A stretch of DNA of 64,000 bases from JAUIAI01 sp045106815 (GCA_045106815.1 JBGCFG010000013.1:43813-107812); one strand, 5' to 3'. Shown: positions 24,687 through 34,251, counted from the first letter of the stretch. Notes: a model not told the origin generated them from the sequence alone. Numbers and translations: made by a program.

Positions 24687-24987
24687 GGCAGTGCCTCCGC
24701 TATCTCTAGTCTATGGGAAATCTCGATGTTCAAGTAGCTACCTGGGCGGGGCCACGTCTCTAGTGCCCCGGTTCTCCGTTCGTAATCACGTTGATCGACA
24801 CAGGCAGCAGGTCGTGTTGCCGTTCAGTCCGCAGATCGCTGCAGCCTGACCACCGGTCGCCCGCAGGTCGTGATCAAGCCACTGAATCGCTACCTTCATC
24901 GCACTTCTCTCAGTCTCCGGTTCATGAACACGGCGGAGTAACCCTGCTCAGACCGGGAACGCATCATCGCCCAAAAGGGGTGCCATT

Positions 24988-26538
24988 ATGCTCAAACCAT
25001 TCACCCGATCAGCCTTCAATCATTCGAATTCGGCATCGGGCGAACACCAGCGCGCAAACCCTGTCCAGACAATTACGCTGTCAATCGCGATTGTGATGAT
25101 GGTGGCAGCGTGTAGTGGCGGATCAGATGAAAGCACTGCGGATCAAGCAGGTGCAGCCACCGAACTCGCCCCCGAGGCGAGTGGCACTCTGCCTGCCGCG
25201 AATGACAAAATCGATATGACGGCGCCGCCGACCGATGCAAAGTCAACCGATCTGCCGGCCTTCGATGTGATCAGCAACGGCCGCACGCTTTACGTGTCCA
25301 ACTCGGGCTCAAATTCCAATAGCGGCCTTGTTGAATCCGCACCAGTGCAATCGATACAAACGGCCGTTGACAGAGCGCTGCCGGGCGACACCGTGCTCGT
25401 CAGGCAAGGCACTTACTCCTATCCGCAGAATCCGGGTGGCGATGTGGTGGTGATGCGCAATTCGGGTAAACCCGACGCATGGATTTCTCTCAAGGCGTAT
25501 CCAGGCGAAACGCCCGTGATTCAGACGGTCAACTGGTCAGCGATCAAGGTGCAGTCGTCGTACATACTCGTCGAAGGCTTCTCGATCATCGGCAATCGCG
25601 ACAGCGTCACGTATGCGGCTGCTGCCGCGCAACAAAGCGACCTTAACAACCCGGCAATCAGCGGCATCGGCATTGCGGTAGGGGCGCCCTGGAACGCACC
25701 CACGCAAAATCCGCACCATGTGGTGATCCGCGGCAACAAGATCGAAAAGTGCCCCGGTAGCGGTATTGGCATCGTTCGATCCGACTATTTGCTGATAGAG
25801 AACAACATTGTCTCGGGGAACGCATGGTGGTCTCCGTATGGCAACAGCGGCATTTCGCTCTACCAGAACTACAACTCGGATCAGTCGACCGGGTACAAGG
25901 TGGTGGTTCGTGGCAACGTGGTCACCGACACGTACAACAAGTTTCCGTCTTTCTTTGCCCGCGTCATCAGCGACGGTAACGGCATCATCGTCGACGACGC
26001 ACGCAACACCCAGAATTTTTCGGGCATTGTCGGCTCGCCCTACAAGGGTCGCACATTGATCGACAGCAATGTGGTCTACCGTAACGGCGGGCGCGGCATC
26101 AACATCTTCACCAGTGACCACGTCGACGTTGTCAATAACACCCTCTATCAGAACTCGCTGCAAAACGAAACGCCCGAGGGCGAGATATCGATGGTCTCAA
26201 CGTCCGACATCAATCTGGTGAACAATATTCTCGTCCCGCTGTCATACCGACCTGCACTGACCCGCTGGAATGGATCTGATTCGACCGGTGCGGGCGCAGC
26301 GCACTTCATCGCAAATAATCTGGTGTGGGGCGGCACGGGATTCAATGGCAGTGAAGCGACCAACCTGATCGGTGTGAATCCGCAGTTCGTCGATGCCGCA
26401 AACAATGACTTCCGGCTTGCCGCCACGAGCCCGGCTATTGATGCAGCGCTTGGCAGGTTTAGTTTTGCCGGCGCAGTATTCGGCGCGCCGCGTCCGCTTG
26501 GCGAGGGGCCAGACATCGGAGCGCACGAAACGCCGTAG
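24988..26538 (+). CDS. Right-handed beta-helix lipoprotein (polysaccharide-lyase-like)
   Basis: A 516-residue exported protein. A long basic N-region is followed by a hydrophobic segment and the lipobox VAAC (Cys at about 43), so it should be lipid-anchored. A Ser/Thr/Ala-rich linker leads to LYVSNSGSNSNSG and SIQTAVDRALPGDTVLV, the usual opening of DUF1565/PL-type beta-helix proteins. Repeating coils such as VVIRGNKIEKCPGSGI, LLIENNIVSGN and VDVVNNTLYQNS fill residues 200-420. It may bind or cleave an acidic polysaccharide outside the cell, but no catalytic residues can be assigned by eye. It stands alone and is relatively GC-rich. Confidence 0.78.
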   Translation: MLKPFTRSAFNHSNSASGEHQRANPVQTITLSIAIVMMVAACSGGSDESTADQAGAATELAPEASGTLPAANDKIDMTAPPTDAKSTDLPAFDVISNGRTLYVSNSGSNSNSGLVESAPVQSIQTAVDRALPGDTVLVRQGTYSYPQNPGGDVVVMRNSGKPDAWISLKAYPGETPVIQTVNWSAIKVQSSYILVEGFSIIGNRDSVTYAAAAAQQSDLNNPAISGIGIAVGAPWNAPTQNPHHVVIRGNKIEKCPGSGIGIVRSDYLLIENNIVSGNAWWSPYGNSGISLYQNYNSDQSTGYKVVVRGNVVTDTYNKFPSFFARVISDGNGIIVDDARNTQNFSGIVGSPYKGRTLIDSNVVYRNGGRGINIFTSDHVDVVNNTLYQNSLQNETPEGEISMVSTSDINLVNNILVPLSYRPALTRWNGSDSTGAGAAHFIANNLVWGGTGFNGSEATNLIGVNPQFVDAANNDFRLAATSPAIDAALGRFSFAGAVFGAPRPLGEGPDIGAHETP

Positions 26539-26579
26539 GAATCCGGGCGATTCGCATACCGCAAAACCCTAACATGAGG

Positions 26580-26769
26580 GCATGCCAGCGCGCCGGGCCT
26601 CCAGCTTCGATAAGCTTCGGATGGATTTGTCCGAGGTGAGCGGCAACCGATTCTCAGCTTCGAGCAATGCGACATCGCGCCAGCCATGTCCGACCCTCCG
26701 GCAGTATGCAGTGGCCACGCCGGCAATACCTGCCCCGAAAATCACGGTTTTCGGTGAACCTTTCGTCAT
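26580..26769 (-). pseudogene. 5' fragment of a DAO-type FAD oxidoreductase
   Basis: MTKGSPKTVIFGAGIAGVAT and the following codons match the first 55 residues of the protein at 18243 closely, at DNA level too. A one-base insertion after the codons for SDKS shifts the frame. Homology continues briefly in the next frame (SEAYRSWRPG against TEAYRNWWPG) and then ends. About 390 codons are missing. It begins nine bases after the MDR dehydrogenase stop, on the same strand, so it was probably the second gene of that operon before truncation. Confidence 0.8.
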
Positions 26770-26777
26770 AAGACGCC

Positions 26778-27890
26778 TTACTTCCAAGGCATGACGAGGT
26801 ATTTCTCACCGGTCTTCATCGCGCGATAATCAGTAACGGCATTCTTGGTCAGCATCTCCTCGAGATTGACCCGCTTCTTGTAGTGGCTGGCAAAGGTCGT
26901 TGTCAGGTTCTTTAGTACACGCTCGCGCATCCGGCCCACAGTTTCCTTTCCGACCGATTGAAGGAAGGGGAACAGCAGCCAACCTGACAGGGTCCAGCCA
27001 AAGCCGTAACTCGGCGACAAGGTCGTCGGACCAAAATCTAGCCGTCCGTAGATAAACATCCGCTTTGGCTGGTTGGAGCCATAGCGCGAATACTCGGTCA
27101 TCTTGCCAACCGCGACCTGCTCCATTGCCTTGAAGACACTATCGACCGATTGCCCCCCGCCAATAGGATCAAATCCGTAGAAGGCGTCAGTGTCGTCTAT
27201 TGCGGACCGGAGTTGGTGCATGAAGTCGTCATCCGAAGAATTGACGATATGGGTGGAGCCAAGCTGCTCGAGCAGCTTGACCTGATCCTCTTTCCGCACA
27301 ATGTTGACCAACGCTATGCCGTCTTCTTTGCAGATGCGAGTAAGCATTTGGCCCAGGTTGGATGCTCCGACCGTATGCACGATTGCGCTCTGCTTATCCA
27401 ATTTCGCGTTTTCAGCGAATCCCAGCGCGGTCATGGGGTTGACGAAGGCGCTCGCCCCATCCTCGGCTGAATAATCGCCCAACGGCAGGCACATGGCGAC
27501 GTCGACGATACAATACTGGCTGTAGGCATTGCCTGGTACACAGGCAACGCGCTGCCCCATCAGCGACTTGGCCATGTCGCTGTCACCTGTAGCGACGACC
27601 GTGCCCGCGCCTTCATTACCGGCCGGAAGTTTCTGCCCGTGACGCGCTTTGGATCCCGTGTTGAACGGCTCGGGCATGCTGGCGACGTATTTTCCGGGCG
27701 AGTATTCAGCGTTTTCGAGATCAGCCGCTCCAGTCAGAATGGCGAGATCCGACGGATTGATCGGCGCTGCTTCCATTTTCACTAGTACCTGATTGCCGGT
27801 TGGATCGGGAAAGGTCACGTCCTCGATTGCGACTGTGAGCGTGCCATCTTTTTCGAGCGTCGTGAATAACTGCTTGCCGGTGGTGCTCAT
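26778..27890 (-). CDS. Zinc-independent MDR-family dehydrogenase / quinone reductase
   Basis: About 370 residues from the ATG at 27890 with GGAGA upstream. The GroES-like N-domain includes VKMEAAPINPSDLAIL, a quinone-reductase signature, and LPAGNEGAGTVVATGD. A Rossmann domain follows, with VHTVGASNLGQMLTRICKE for the nucleotide. The zinc cysteines and histidines of alcohol dehydrogenases are absent. The last 90 residues (YGRLDFGPTTLSPSYGFGWT) form an extra region longer than usual. It probably reduces enones or quinones with NADPH. The truncated oxidoreductase at 26769 follows it. Confidence 0.82.
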   Translation of the reverse strand: MSTTGKQLFTTLEKDGTLTVAIEDVTFPDPTGNQVLVKMEAAPINPSDLAILTGAADLENAEYSPGKYVASMPEPFNTGSKARHGQKLPAGNEGAGTVVATGDSDMAKSLMGQRVACVPGNAYSQYCIVDVAMCLPLGDYSAEDGASAFVNPMTALGFAENAKLDKQSAIVHTVGASNLGQMLTRICKEDGIALVNIVRKEDQVKLLEQLGSTHIVNSSDDDFMHQLRSAIDDTDAFYGFDPIGGGQSVDSVFKAMEQVAVGKMTEYSRYGSNQPKRMFIYGRLDFGPTTLSPSYGFGWTLSGWLLFPFLQSVGKETVGRMRERVLKNLTTTFASHYKKRVNLEEMLTKNAVTDYRAMKTGEKYLVMPWK

Positions 27891-28092
27891 GTCGGTATCT
27901 CCAGGTTTGTGTTGCATGAAAGTGGATCATAAGGCTGTTTCTTCACTTGACCCCGCACAATGCGCGACCCCACGCAGTGTACATATTGAGTCGCCTTGCA
28001 TGATGTGCGTGACCGAGTGCGAACTGTCTACAATGACATCATGATCAAAGTGACGGTACTTAACGGCAGCATCGTCGTGGGGCGAACGAAGC

Positions 28093-28395
28093 ATGTCGTG
28101 GTTTGAAGTCATCAGCGCCGTCATTCTGGGAGGCCTTTTCTGGTTTTGGGTCGACAGTACCCGTGTCCGCGAGATTGCCGTTGAGCGCGCCCGAAGACAT
28201 TGTCATGTGAATGACGTGCAATTCCTTGACGCTACTGTCGCGCTCGCGAAACTCAGTCCGGCACGCAACGAAGATGGACGCCTGGCACTCGAACGCACCT
28301 ACCGGTTTGAGTACAGCGACACTGGTAATAATCGAAAGCTAGGCAGCATCATCATGCTTGGCCAGGTGGTTTTGTTCCTGGATATCACGCCGTGA
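28093..28395 (+). CDS. DUF3301 membrane protein
   Basis: A 100-residue protein. An N-terminal membrane helix (VISAVILGGLFWFWVDS) is followed by the conserved REIAVERARRHCHVNDVQFLDATVA core (positions about 26-50) and LERTYRFEYSDTG. It ends with a short hydrophobic strand, VVLFLDITP. Length and layout match DUF3301 proteins of beta- and gammaproteobacteria. Function unknown. It is about 200 bases from the divergent MDR gene and 106 bases ahead of the amidase. Confidence 0.8.
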   Translation: MSWFEVISAVILGGLFWFWVDSTRVREIAVERARRHCHVNDVQFLDATVALAKLSPARNEDGRLALERTYRFEYSDTGNNRKLGSIIMLGQVVLFLDITP

Positions 28396-28501
28396 TTGAC
28401 TGGTACCGAGATCGGTGCGTCCATGAGTCGTTAAGAAAACTTCAGAGGCGGATGAGACAATATGCCCTTACCAAGTTGAGCCCTGATTTGAGCTTCGATA
28501 T

Positions 28502-29908
28502 ATGACCGATTCACATAAAGCGTTTTGTTGGCAATCCCTGACCGAAATTGGCAGCCTGATTCAGGCGCGAGAGATGACCTCCATGGCGGTTACCGAGGCA
28601 GTGCTCGTTCGTATCGATCGACTCGAGCCACGCCTGCACAGTTACGCGACCGTGACCGCCAACCTGGCACGAACTCAGGCCGAACAGGCCGACCGGGAAA
28701 TTGCCGCGGGTCAGATTCGTGGCCCCTTGCATGGCGTGCCGATTGCACTCAAAGATTTGTGCGATACACAGGGTATTGTGACGAGCGGCGGCATGCCCTT
28801 GAATCGCAATCGTATTCCCAAACGAGACGCCACCGTTGTTGAACGTTTGCGTCTGGCCGGTGCCGTGCTGTTAGGTAAATTGCAGATGACCGAAGGCGCG
28901 TTCTCGGCCCACCATCCTGAGATCATCGCCCCAGTCAACCCATGGGGCGAGGAGTATTGGTCTGGTGTTTCCTCCAGCGGCTCAGGCGTTGCGACCGCCG
29001 CCGGCCTTTGCTATGGCTCACTGGGCTCCGATACCCTCGGGTCGATTCGTTTCCCGTCCACCGTCAATGGCCTGACGGGTTTAAAGCCTACGTTTGGTCG
29101 GGTGAGTGTTGCCGGCGTTTTACCGCTGGCGCCTTCTATGGACCATGTCGGACCCATGACGCGTTGCGCCGCTGATGCTGCTGCGATGCTGATGGCGATT
29201 GCTGGCGCTGATCCGGCTGACCCGAGCGCAGCCAGTGAACCAGTGCCTGACTACATAGCCACGTTGAATCATGGCGTTAAAGGTCTTCGGATAGGCATTG
29301 ATCGTGATTTGATCAATGCTTATGCTGAAAGCGATGTCGCAGCGGTCACCGAACAGGCGGGTGATGTGCTGACGGATCTTGGGGCGACGCTTGTTCCGGT
29401 GTCGTTGCCAGAAATGCGCGGTATAGCAGCCGATGCGTTAAATCTAACCAAAGCTGAGTTGGCCAACGTTCATGCGAGTCCTTTTGATCAGCACAGAGCC
29501 CAATACGGCCCAGTACTGACCGGCCTGATTGAGGGCGGGCAACAGATCAATGCCGCAATGGTCGCCCAAATTCGTGAACGACGAGAAGTGTTTGTCGCTG
29601 AGGTTTCTGATGTGTTTAAGCAAGTTGATCTTTTCATCCTGCCGGCGATGAATGTTGCTGCGCCGACCATCGCAGACCTGGACAAGCAGAACACTGACCT
29701 GGAGGCCCGCCTGGCACGAATGATCTTTACCTCTCCAATCAACATGAGCCGCCACCCATCGTTGACCCTGCCGGGCGGCAAAACCCAGCGTGGTGTACCA
29801 ATCGGCTTTCAACTGATTGGCCCGCATTTTGCAGAGGCAAGCGTGTTAATGGCAGGTCATGCGTACCAACAGGCCACGCAGTGGCATCTGCGACGACCAT
29901 TGGATTGA
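28502..29908 (+). CDS. Amidase (amidase-signature family)
   Basis: A 468-residue amidase with the full Ser-cisSer-Lys triad. Lys-84 is in GVPIALKDL, the cis-Ser is in GVSSSGSGVATAAG (about 159), and the nucleophile Ser-181 is in GSDTLGSIRFPS. The family glycine/serine-rich signature is otherwise normal, and SLTLPGG near the end is typical. It hydrolyses a small carboxamide; the substrate is not predictable, and the lack of GatB/GatC neighbours argues against tRNA amidotransferase. Monocistronic as far as can be seen. Confidence 0.88.
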   Translation: MTDSHKAFCWQSLTEIGSLIQAREMTSMAVTEAVLVRIDRLEPRLHSYATVTANLARTQAEQADREIAAGQIRGPLHGVPIALKDLCDTQGIVTSGGMPLNRNRIPKRDATVVERLRLAGAVLLGKLQMTEGAFSAHHPEIIAPVNPWGEEYWSGVSSSGSGVATAAGLCYGSLGSDTLGSIRFPSTVNGLTGLKPTFGRVSVAGVLPLAPSMDHVGPMTRCAADAAAMLMAIAGADPADPSAASEPVPDYIATLNHGVKGLRIGIDRDLINAYAESDVAAVTEQAGDVLTDLGATLVPVSLPEMRGIAADALNLTKAELANVHASPFDQHRAQYGPVLTGLIEGGQQINAAMVAQIRERREVFVAEVSDVFKQVDLFILPAMNVAAPTIADLDKQNTDLEARLARMIFTSPINMSRHPSLTLPGGKTQRGVPIGFQLIGPHFAEASVLMAGHAYQQATQWHLRRPLD

Positions 29909-30847
29909 TCTCGTCCGCCCGGCGAAGTGTTGTCATTCATGAACACTGCTTGTCCCGTAGTTTTGCCGCTGTTTTATCGAAGTGGCTGGACGAATCTCCC
30001 CATGTTCACCCTTGCGGCTTCGATAAGCGGCATAGTTTGTGCAACATCCACCCGCGCCAATTGCCTGCGTCCCGATTTCCAGCTGCATGTATTCCCTGTC
30101 AAACGCCAGGTGTCGAAGAACAAAAAATCGGGCAGCGTGAGCAAACAATCGGTTAATGAACTGACGAGTCATTGACCGTTATATGGTGCAGTTGGCTGAC
30201 TATTCGTACTTCAACAGGTGGGCCTTGCCGTCAGCGTCCACAGGAGAAATCGGGGTCACGATTACGTCGCAGCTGCCTTTGAAAAGCAACCATTTGCAGA
30301 GCGGAGTGTTAGCGGGATGACGCATGAAATGCAAAAGGGTCGACTTTGGTTCCCAAAAGGAACATCTTTACTACTCTGCATGATGGCTGACATTTAGTCA
30401 GAGCAGAGAATCATAGGTTGCTAGGTCAAAGAGCGTTTTCCGCTTGGACAGAGACTACTGGTGTCTAATAGATGTGGAACCCCTTGGTCGACTGAGTCTG
30501 ACGAAATAATGTGACAACACCGGGCGTGCCCATCGACCGTGTCGTTGATTGCATACACAACGATGATCTTCCCCTTGACTCATGTCAGGGGAGCCGCCCC
30601 ACGTGTTAAGCGATGGGACGAGGAGCCTCACACGCTCGCATGGAGAGACGGTTGCGTCGAACAGTCCAATCCATTCGGGAGCGCCGCTGCTGTATATCGC
30701 TTATCCTAGTCAGTCTCGTGAACGCAATTCGAGCGCACCCGAGGCGTCAACCAGGGCGTGTAGATAACCCGAATTACGCATCCCAATTCGGCTAACCTAC
30801 CGCTCGAGCCAACTTCGCACAGCGTCATCCACTTCTTAGGAGAAACC
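29909..30847. other. Gene-poor 940-base stretch with small features
   Basis: No full gene is evident. The minus-strand frame at 30325-30200 encodes 41 residues (see its own entry). A perfect 7-bp inverted repeat CCGAATT-N9-AATTCGG (30769-30791) lies 56 bases before the cyclophilin and could be an operator. GTTCC-CAAAA-GGAAC near 30350 is a shorter one. Other open frames here look like noise. Confidence 0.4.
30200..30325 (-). CDS. Small ORF, 41 residues, unknown
   Basis: Encodes MRHPANTPLCKWLLFKGS, then CDVIVTPISPVDADGKAHLLKYE (given in two parts). The composition and the ending look like a real protein. The frame stays open for ten codons before the ATG, up to a TAA, and those codons (FWEPKSTLL) also look coding, so it may be the 3' part of a decayed gene. 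No ribosome site is seen. I recognise no family. Confidence 0.3.
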   Translation of the reverse strand: MRHPANTPLCKWLLFKGSCDVIVTPISPVDADGKAHLLKYE

Positions 30848-31348
30848 ATGTCCTTGGTCGCCGTATTCGATACCAGCAAGGGGACGATTCGTCTCGACTT
30901 GTACGCAGATGAGACTCCCGTCACCGTCGCTAATTTTGTCAATCTCGCTCAGCGCGGATTCTACAATGGACTCAAATTCCACCGCGTTATCCCGAATTTC
31001 ATGATTCAAGGTGGCTGCCCGCTCGGCAATGGTACCGGCGGGCCCGGCTATCAGTTTGCCGATGAATTCGTGCAAACATTGCGCCACGATGCGCCGGGCA
31101 AATTCTCCATGGCGAACGCTGGCCCAGGCACCAACGGATCGCAGTTCTTCATCACCCATGTACCGACCCCGCATCTCGATGGTGCGCATACGGTCTTCGG
31201 GGCTGTTCAAACTGATGACGATCAAGCAGTGGTGAACGCGATTGCTATGGGTGACCAGATCAACTCGGTGAGCATTGAAGGCGACGCCGCGGCCCTGTTG
31301 GCATCCGTGTCTGAAGTCGCACAGTGGAATGCCAAGTTAGACGGCTAA
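30848..31348 (+). CDS. Cyclophilin-type peptidyl-prolyl isomerase
   Basis: A 166-residue cytoplasmic cyclophilin without a signal peptide. FHRVIPNFMIQGGCP holds the catalytic Arg, Phe, Met and Gln. FSMANAGPGTNGSQFFIT and HLDGAHTVFG complete the proline-binding pocket. The tryptophan/His pocket residue position reads LDGAHTVFG, as in small bacterial PpiB. AGGAG lies five bases before the ATG. It speeds cis/trans isomerisation of Xaa-Pro bonds during folding. A 7-bp inverted repeat precedes it. Confidence 0.92.
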   Translation: MSLVAVFDTSKGTIRLDLYADETPVTVANFVNLAQRGFYNGLKFHRVIPNFMIQGGCPLGNGTGGPGYQFADEFVQTLRHDAPGKFSMANAGPGTNGSQFFITHVPTPHLDGAHTVFGAVQTDDDQAVVNAIAMGDQINSVSIEGDAAALLASVSEVAQWNAKLDG

Positions 31349-31429
31349 GTGTGCCGTCGAGAGCCTCGTGGTGCGGCCCGTGCAATCAACACGGGCCTAT
31401 ATATGGAGCGCGCTGCCCAGGTGCTACGG

Positions 31430-31959
31430 CACGGTGCTTGCCGCAGCGTACTGGTAATCGGCAAACGGCCAGTCGGTGCAGCTGGCGAGCTGGTAGTACA
31501 GTCACATCTGGTGTTAAACGAAGTAGAGATGTCCGGCTTTTGCTACTAAGAGTGCAGCTTTCACTGGATATAGCCAAAAACAAGCGGTGTGAACTAATAA
31601 TTGAGCCGCCGGTCTTGAAAAAGCTGTCGTTCGCTTTCTCTGCGGGAACCGCTGCATGCGACCCACTGCGTACATTCAAACACTCGGGCACGGAAGGCTC
31701 GTTGACGTTACCGCTCCTCGAGCTCTGGCGCTACCGTGATAATCTGGGTTGGCATGACCCACTTACATTGGAGCGCACTGCGTTGCACGTCGGTTGCCCC
31801 TACACCGAGCAACTACGCCATTTTGTGGCGCTTATTCATGGACTGGAAGCGCCGGTATGTTCGGCTGACGATGGTTTGCGCACGCTGGAGGCTGCGCTAG
31901 CAGTAACACAGGCGGCCGCTCAAGGAACAGCAGTAACGCTGCAGACCCAAACGCATTGA
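31430..31959 (+). pseudogene. C-terminal remnant of a Gfo/Idh/MocA oxidoreductase
   Basis: From about 31560 one frame reads LSFAFSAGTAACDPLRTF, GTEGSLTLPLLELWRY, CPYTEQLRHFVALIHGLEAP and DDGLRTLEAALAVTQAAA. These are in order the C-terminal motifs of Gfo/Idh/MocA dehydrogenases. The N-terminal Rossmann half is missing. Upstream, 31430-31550 continues the similarity weakly in a different frame, ending in TAA. It lies next to the aroQ/FAD-dehydrogenase/TIM-barrel group, where such an enzyme would fit. Decay is clear from the missing cofactor domain. Confidence 0.72.
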
Positions 31960-32096
31960 TACTTGGCTCAAATTTGTCGCTTTCCGAAGAACAGGACGAT
32001 GCACCTTGACGAGTTTGGTTGCATAGCGAGGTTTCGAAGCAATGCGGCCAATTGCAAAGTGTCAACTTCACTCTCTGCACATACGAAGTGGCATCC

Positions 32097-33797
32097 TTAG
32101 TCTTTTCTACGACTAGCGCAGTGACGCGCTGCTGCATACGCAAACGCCATACCTGGTCCAAGTGTCACGCCTGGTGCCGGATATTGGCCACCCATCATCG
32201 ATTGCATGTCATTGCCACACGCATAAAGCCCCGCGATGGCTTGCCCATTGGCGTCGAGCAATCGGGCATGGGTATCGGTTAGCAAGCCACGGCTTGTGCC
32301 CAAATCGGCTGGCGACACCTCGACTGCGTAAAACGGCGCTGTGCTTATCGGGCCCAGACAGGGGTTGGGCATGTTGTTCATGCCATCGCCGTTTTGACGG
32401 CTCAGGGCGTCGCCACCCTTGCCAAAGTCCTCGTCTACACCGGTGTCCGCATAGCGGTTCATGCGCTGAGCACTGTCGAGCAAACCCACGGGATCGATAT
32501 CGATCGCAGCAGCAAGCTCAATCAAGGTTTTAGCGCGAGAAACACAGCCGTTGGCTAGTGCGGCACGTAGCCCGGCGCCACCTGGCCGTATAACTCCCAG
32601 GCCATAGCAGCGCAAAAACGTGGCATCGCAAATCAGCCAGCAAGGGACCGCGCCGCTGGCGTACTGGGCTCGGGCAAATTGGTGATAGCTCGCCCCTTCA
32701 TTTGTGAACCGTCTGCCTCTTCGGTCAACAGCGATCAGCCCGGGCTTGGCCCGGTCCATGATGATGTGCGGGAATACGCCTTCAGAGCCATCGGCTCGCA
32801 ACACGCGTGACGATGGAAACCACCAGGCATTGTCTTCGCGAGAGGCGCCCAACTGTGCGCCAAGCGACATGGCGAGTGCCTGACTCGATCCGTTTGCTCC
32901 CTCATACGCGGCAGTCACTTGTGGTGTCGGTTCGGGCAGATGCTCCGCGCGAGCTTCCCGATTGCCCGAAAAACCACCGCCTGCAAAGACGATGCCGTGC
33001 GTTGCCGTGATGGTAGAGATTGTCCCTGCATAAGCAAGTCGCAACTGATGCCCGTGGTCGCCAACAGACCGCACCGATTGAATGTCGGTATTGAGTGTGA
33101 GGGCCACGCCTTTCAAGAGGCATTCCTGTAGCAGGCTTGCACATAAAGCGTTGCCCATCGTAAGCCTTGTGCCGCGTGAGAACCGGATGCGGTCGCGCAG
33201 GTAGCGTGCGCCCAGTTGAATTGCATGGCGAAAGCCCGCGCGGGTCTTCCGTGCTTGTAAGAGCAAATCGATGTCGGCCTTGCTGACCATCATGCCGCCA
33301 AACACCATGAACTCGGCGATTGTTGGACGTAGCAGATCAAATGTCTGACCAAGTTGGCGGCCATCAAAAATTTCGGGCTCAACTGGGCGGCCACCTGATC
33401 GGGCGCCCGGCAGCTCTGGATGGTAATCAGCATGTCGCGGGCAAGCCTTAAAGCGCACAGCCGTGTGTTGTTGCAGAAATTCGAGCATCGCTGGACCGAG
33501 CTCGAAGAACGCTTCACGCATCTCACCCGGACTGCGTTCACCGATCAGATGATCAAGATAGACTCGGGCCGCTTGAATGTCCTCAGTCGCGTCATCAGCA
33601 GTCATGAACCGATTGCCCGGAATCCATAACGTCCCCGCAGCGCGCGCTGACGTGCCACCGATCTGGGCAGATTTTTCAATTAAGGCGACGCGCAAACCAC
33701 TGCACGCTCCAACCAGGGCCGCCGTCATGCCGGCGGCGCCGGTCCCAATGACAACGAGATCGTATTCGCTGGCGAGGTTTGCCGGAGAGGGGTTCAT
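32097..33797 (-). CDS. FAD-dependent dehydrogenase (fumarate reductase / KstD-like)
   Basis: About 566 residues from ATG 33797. YDLVVIGTGAAGMTAAL is the FAD Rossmann motif, with VALIEKSAQIGGTSARAAGTLW after it, as in FAD_binding_2 flavoproteins (quoted in part). Near the C-terminus GLYACGNDMQSMMGGQYPAPG binds FAD, with GVTLGPGMAFAY closing the fold. These place it with 3-ketosteroid dehydrogenases, fumarate reductases and quinate- or shikimate-type dehydrogenases. It starts ten bases after aroQ on the same strand, so the two are co-transcribed. A role in oxidising a cyclic polyol acid that feeds AroQ is an inference from this linkage. Confidence 0.8.
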   Translation of the reverse strand: MNPSPANLASEYDLVVIGTGAAGMTAALVGACSGLRVALIEKSAQIGGTSARAAGTLWIPGNRFMTADDATEDIQAARVYLDHLIGERSPGEMREAFFELGPAMLEFLQQHTAVRFKACPRHADYHPELPGARSGGRPVEPEIFDGRQLGQTFDLLRPTIAEFMVFGGMMVSKADIDLLLQARKTRAGFRHAIQLGARYLRDRIRFSRGTRLTMGNALCASLLQECLLKGVALTLNTDIQSVRSVGDHGHQLRLAYAGTISTITATHGIVFAGGGFSGNREARAEHLPEPTPQVTAAYEGANGSSQALAMSLGAQLGASREDNAWWFPSSRVLRADGSEGVFPHIIMDRAKPGLIAVDRRGRRFTNEGASYHQFARAQYASGAVPCWLICDATFLRCYGLGVIRPGGAGLRAALANGCVSRAKTLIELAAAIDIDPVGLLDSAQRMNRYADTGVDEDFGKGGDALSRQNGDGMNNMPNPCLGPISTAPFYAVEVSPADLGTSRGLLTDTHARLLDANGQAIAGLYACGNDMQSMMGGQYPAPGVTLGPGMAFAYAAARHCASRRKD

Positions 33798-33807
33798 CGC
33801 CGTGATG

Positions 33808-34251
33808 TCAGGTCTTTCGACTGGCGTTGGCCATCCAGTCCAACGCATGCAAATAGCCGTCAGTGCCGAGTCCGGCAATCACAGCGGTGACAACGGCACT
33901 CATTAGCGAGCGGTGATAGACAGCCTCACGGGCATGCACATTAGAAATGTGCAATTCGATCTTAGGGCCGTTGAACATTTTCAAAGCATCCATCACTGGC
34001 ACCGATTGAAACGACAATCCAGCCGGATTGATAATCAGACCATGGCCGTTGTCGATCGCATCGTGAATACTCTCAACTAATTCTCCTTCAAAATTAGTCT
34101 GACGAAAATCGACCATCAGATTCAGTTCGCCGGCTCGTTGCTCGCAGCGTTGTTTGACGTCGTCCAGCGTTTCACTGCCATAGACGGCGGGCTCACGGGT
34201 GCCAAGCCGGTTTAAATTCGTGCCATTGAGAATGAAGATAGTGTTTGCCAT
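33808..34251 (-). CDS. aroQ: Type II 3-dehydroquinate dehydratase, variant
   Basis: A 147-residue protein of the dodecameric AroQ fold. NGTNLNRLGTREPAVYG carries the catalytic Arg and Tyr of the flexible lid, with Thr where most enzymes have Pro. NFEGELVESIHDA, IINPAGLSF with the active-site Asn, and LHISNVHAREAVYHRS follow. The usual AAYTHTS segment reads AGLSFQS, a variant seen in catabolic copies. AGAGGG lies six bases before the start. It interconverts 3-dehydroquinate and 3-dehydroshikimate. Coupling to an FAD dehydrogenase instead of aro biosynthetic genes suggests a degradative role. Confidence 0.85.
   Translation of the reverse strand: MANTIFILNGTNLNRLGTREPAVYGSETLDDVKQRCEQRAGELNLMVDFRQTNFEGELVESIHDAIDNGHGLIINPAGLSFQSVPVMDALKMFNGPKIELHISNVHAREAVYHRSLMSAVVTAVIAGLGTDGYLHALDWMANASRKT

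Noticed and set aside
25537..26163. Leftward open frame of 208 codons inside the beta-helix gene
   Set aside because: It is an antisense shadow of the repetitive GC-rich beta-helix gene, rich in Val and Asp and without family motifs.
29927..30175. 82-codon rightward frame after the amidase
   Set aside because: No ribosome site, no family motif, and a similar-sized antisense frame covers the same bases.
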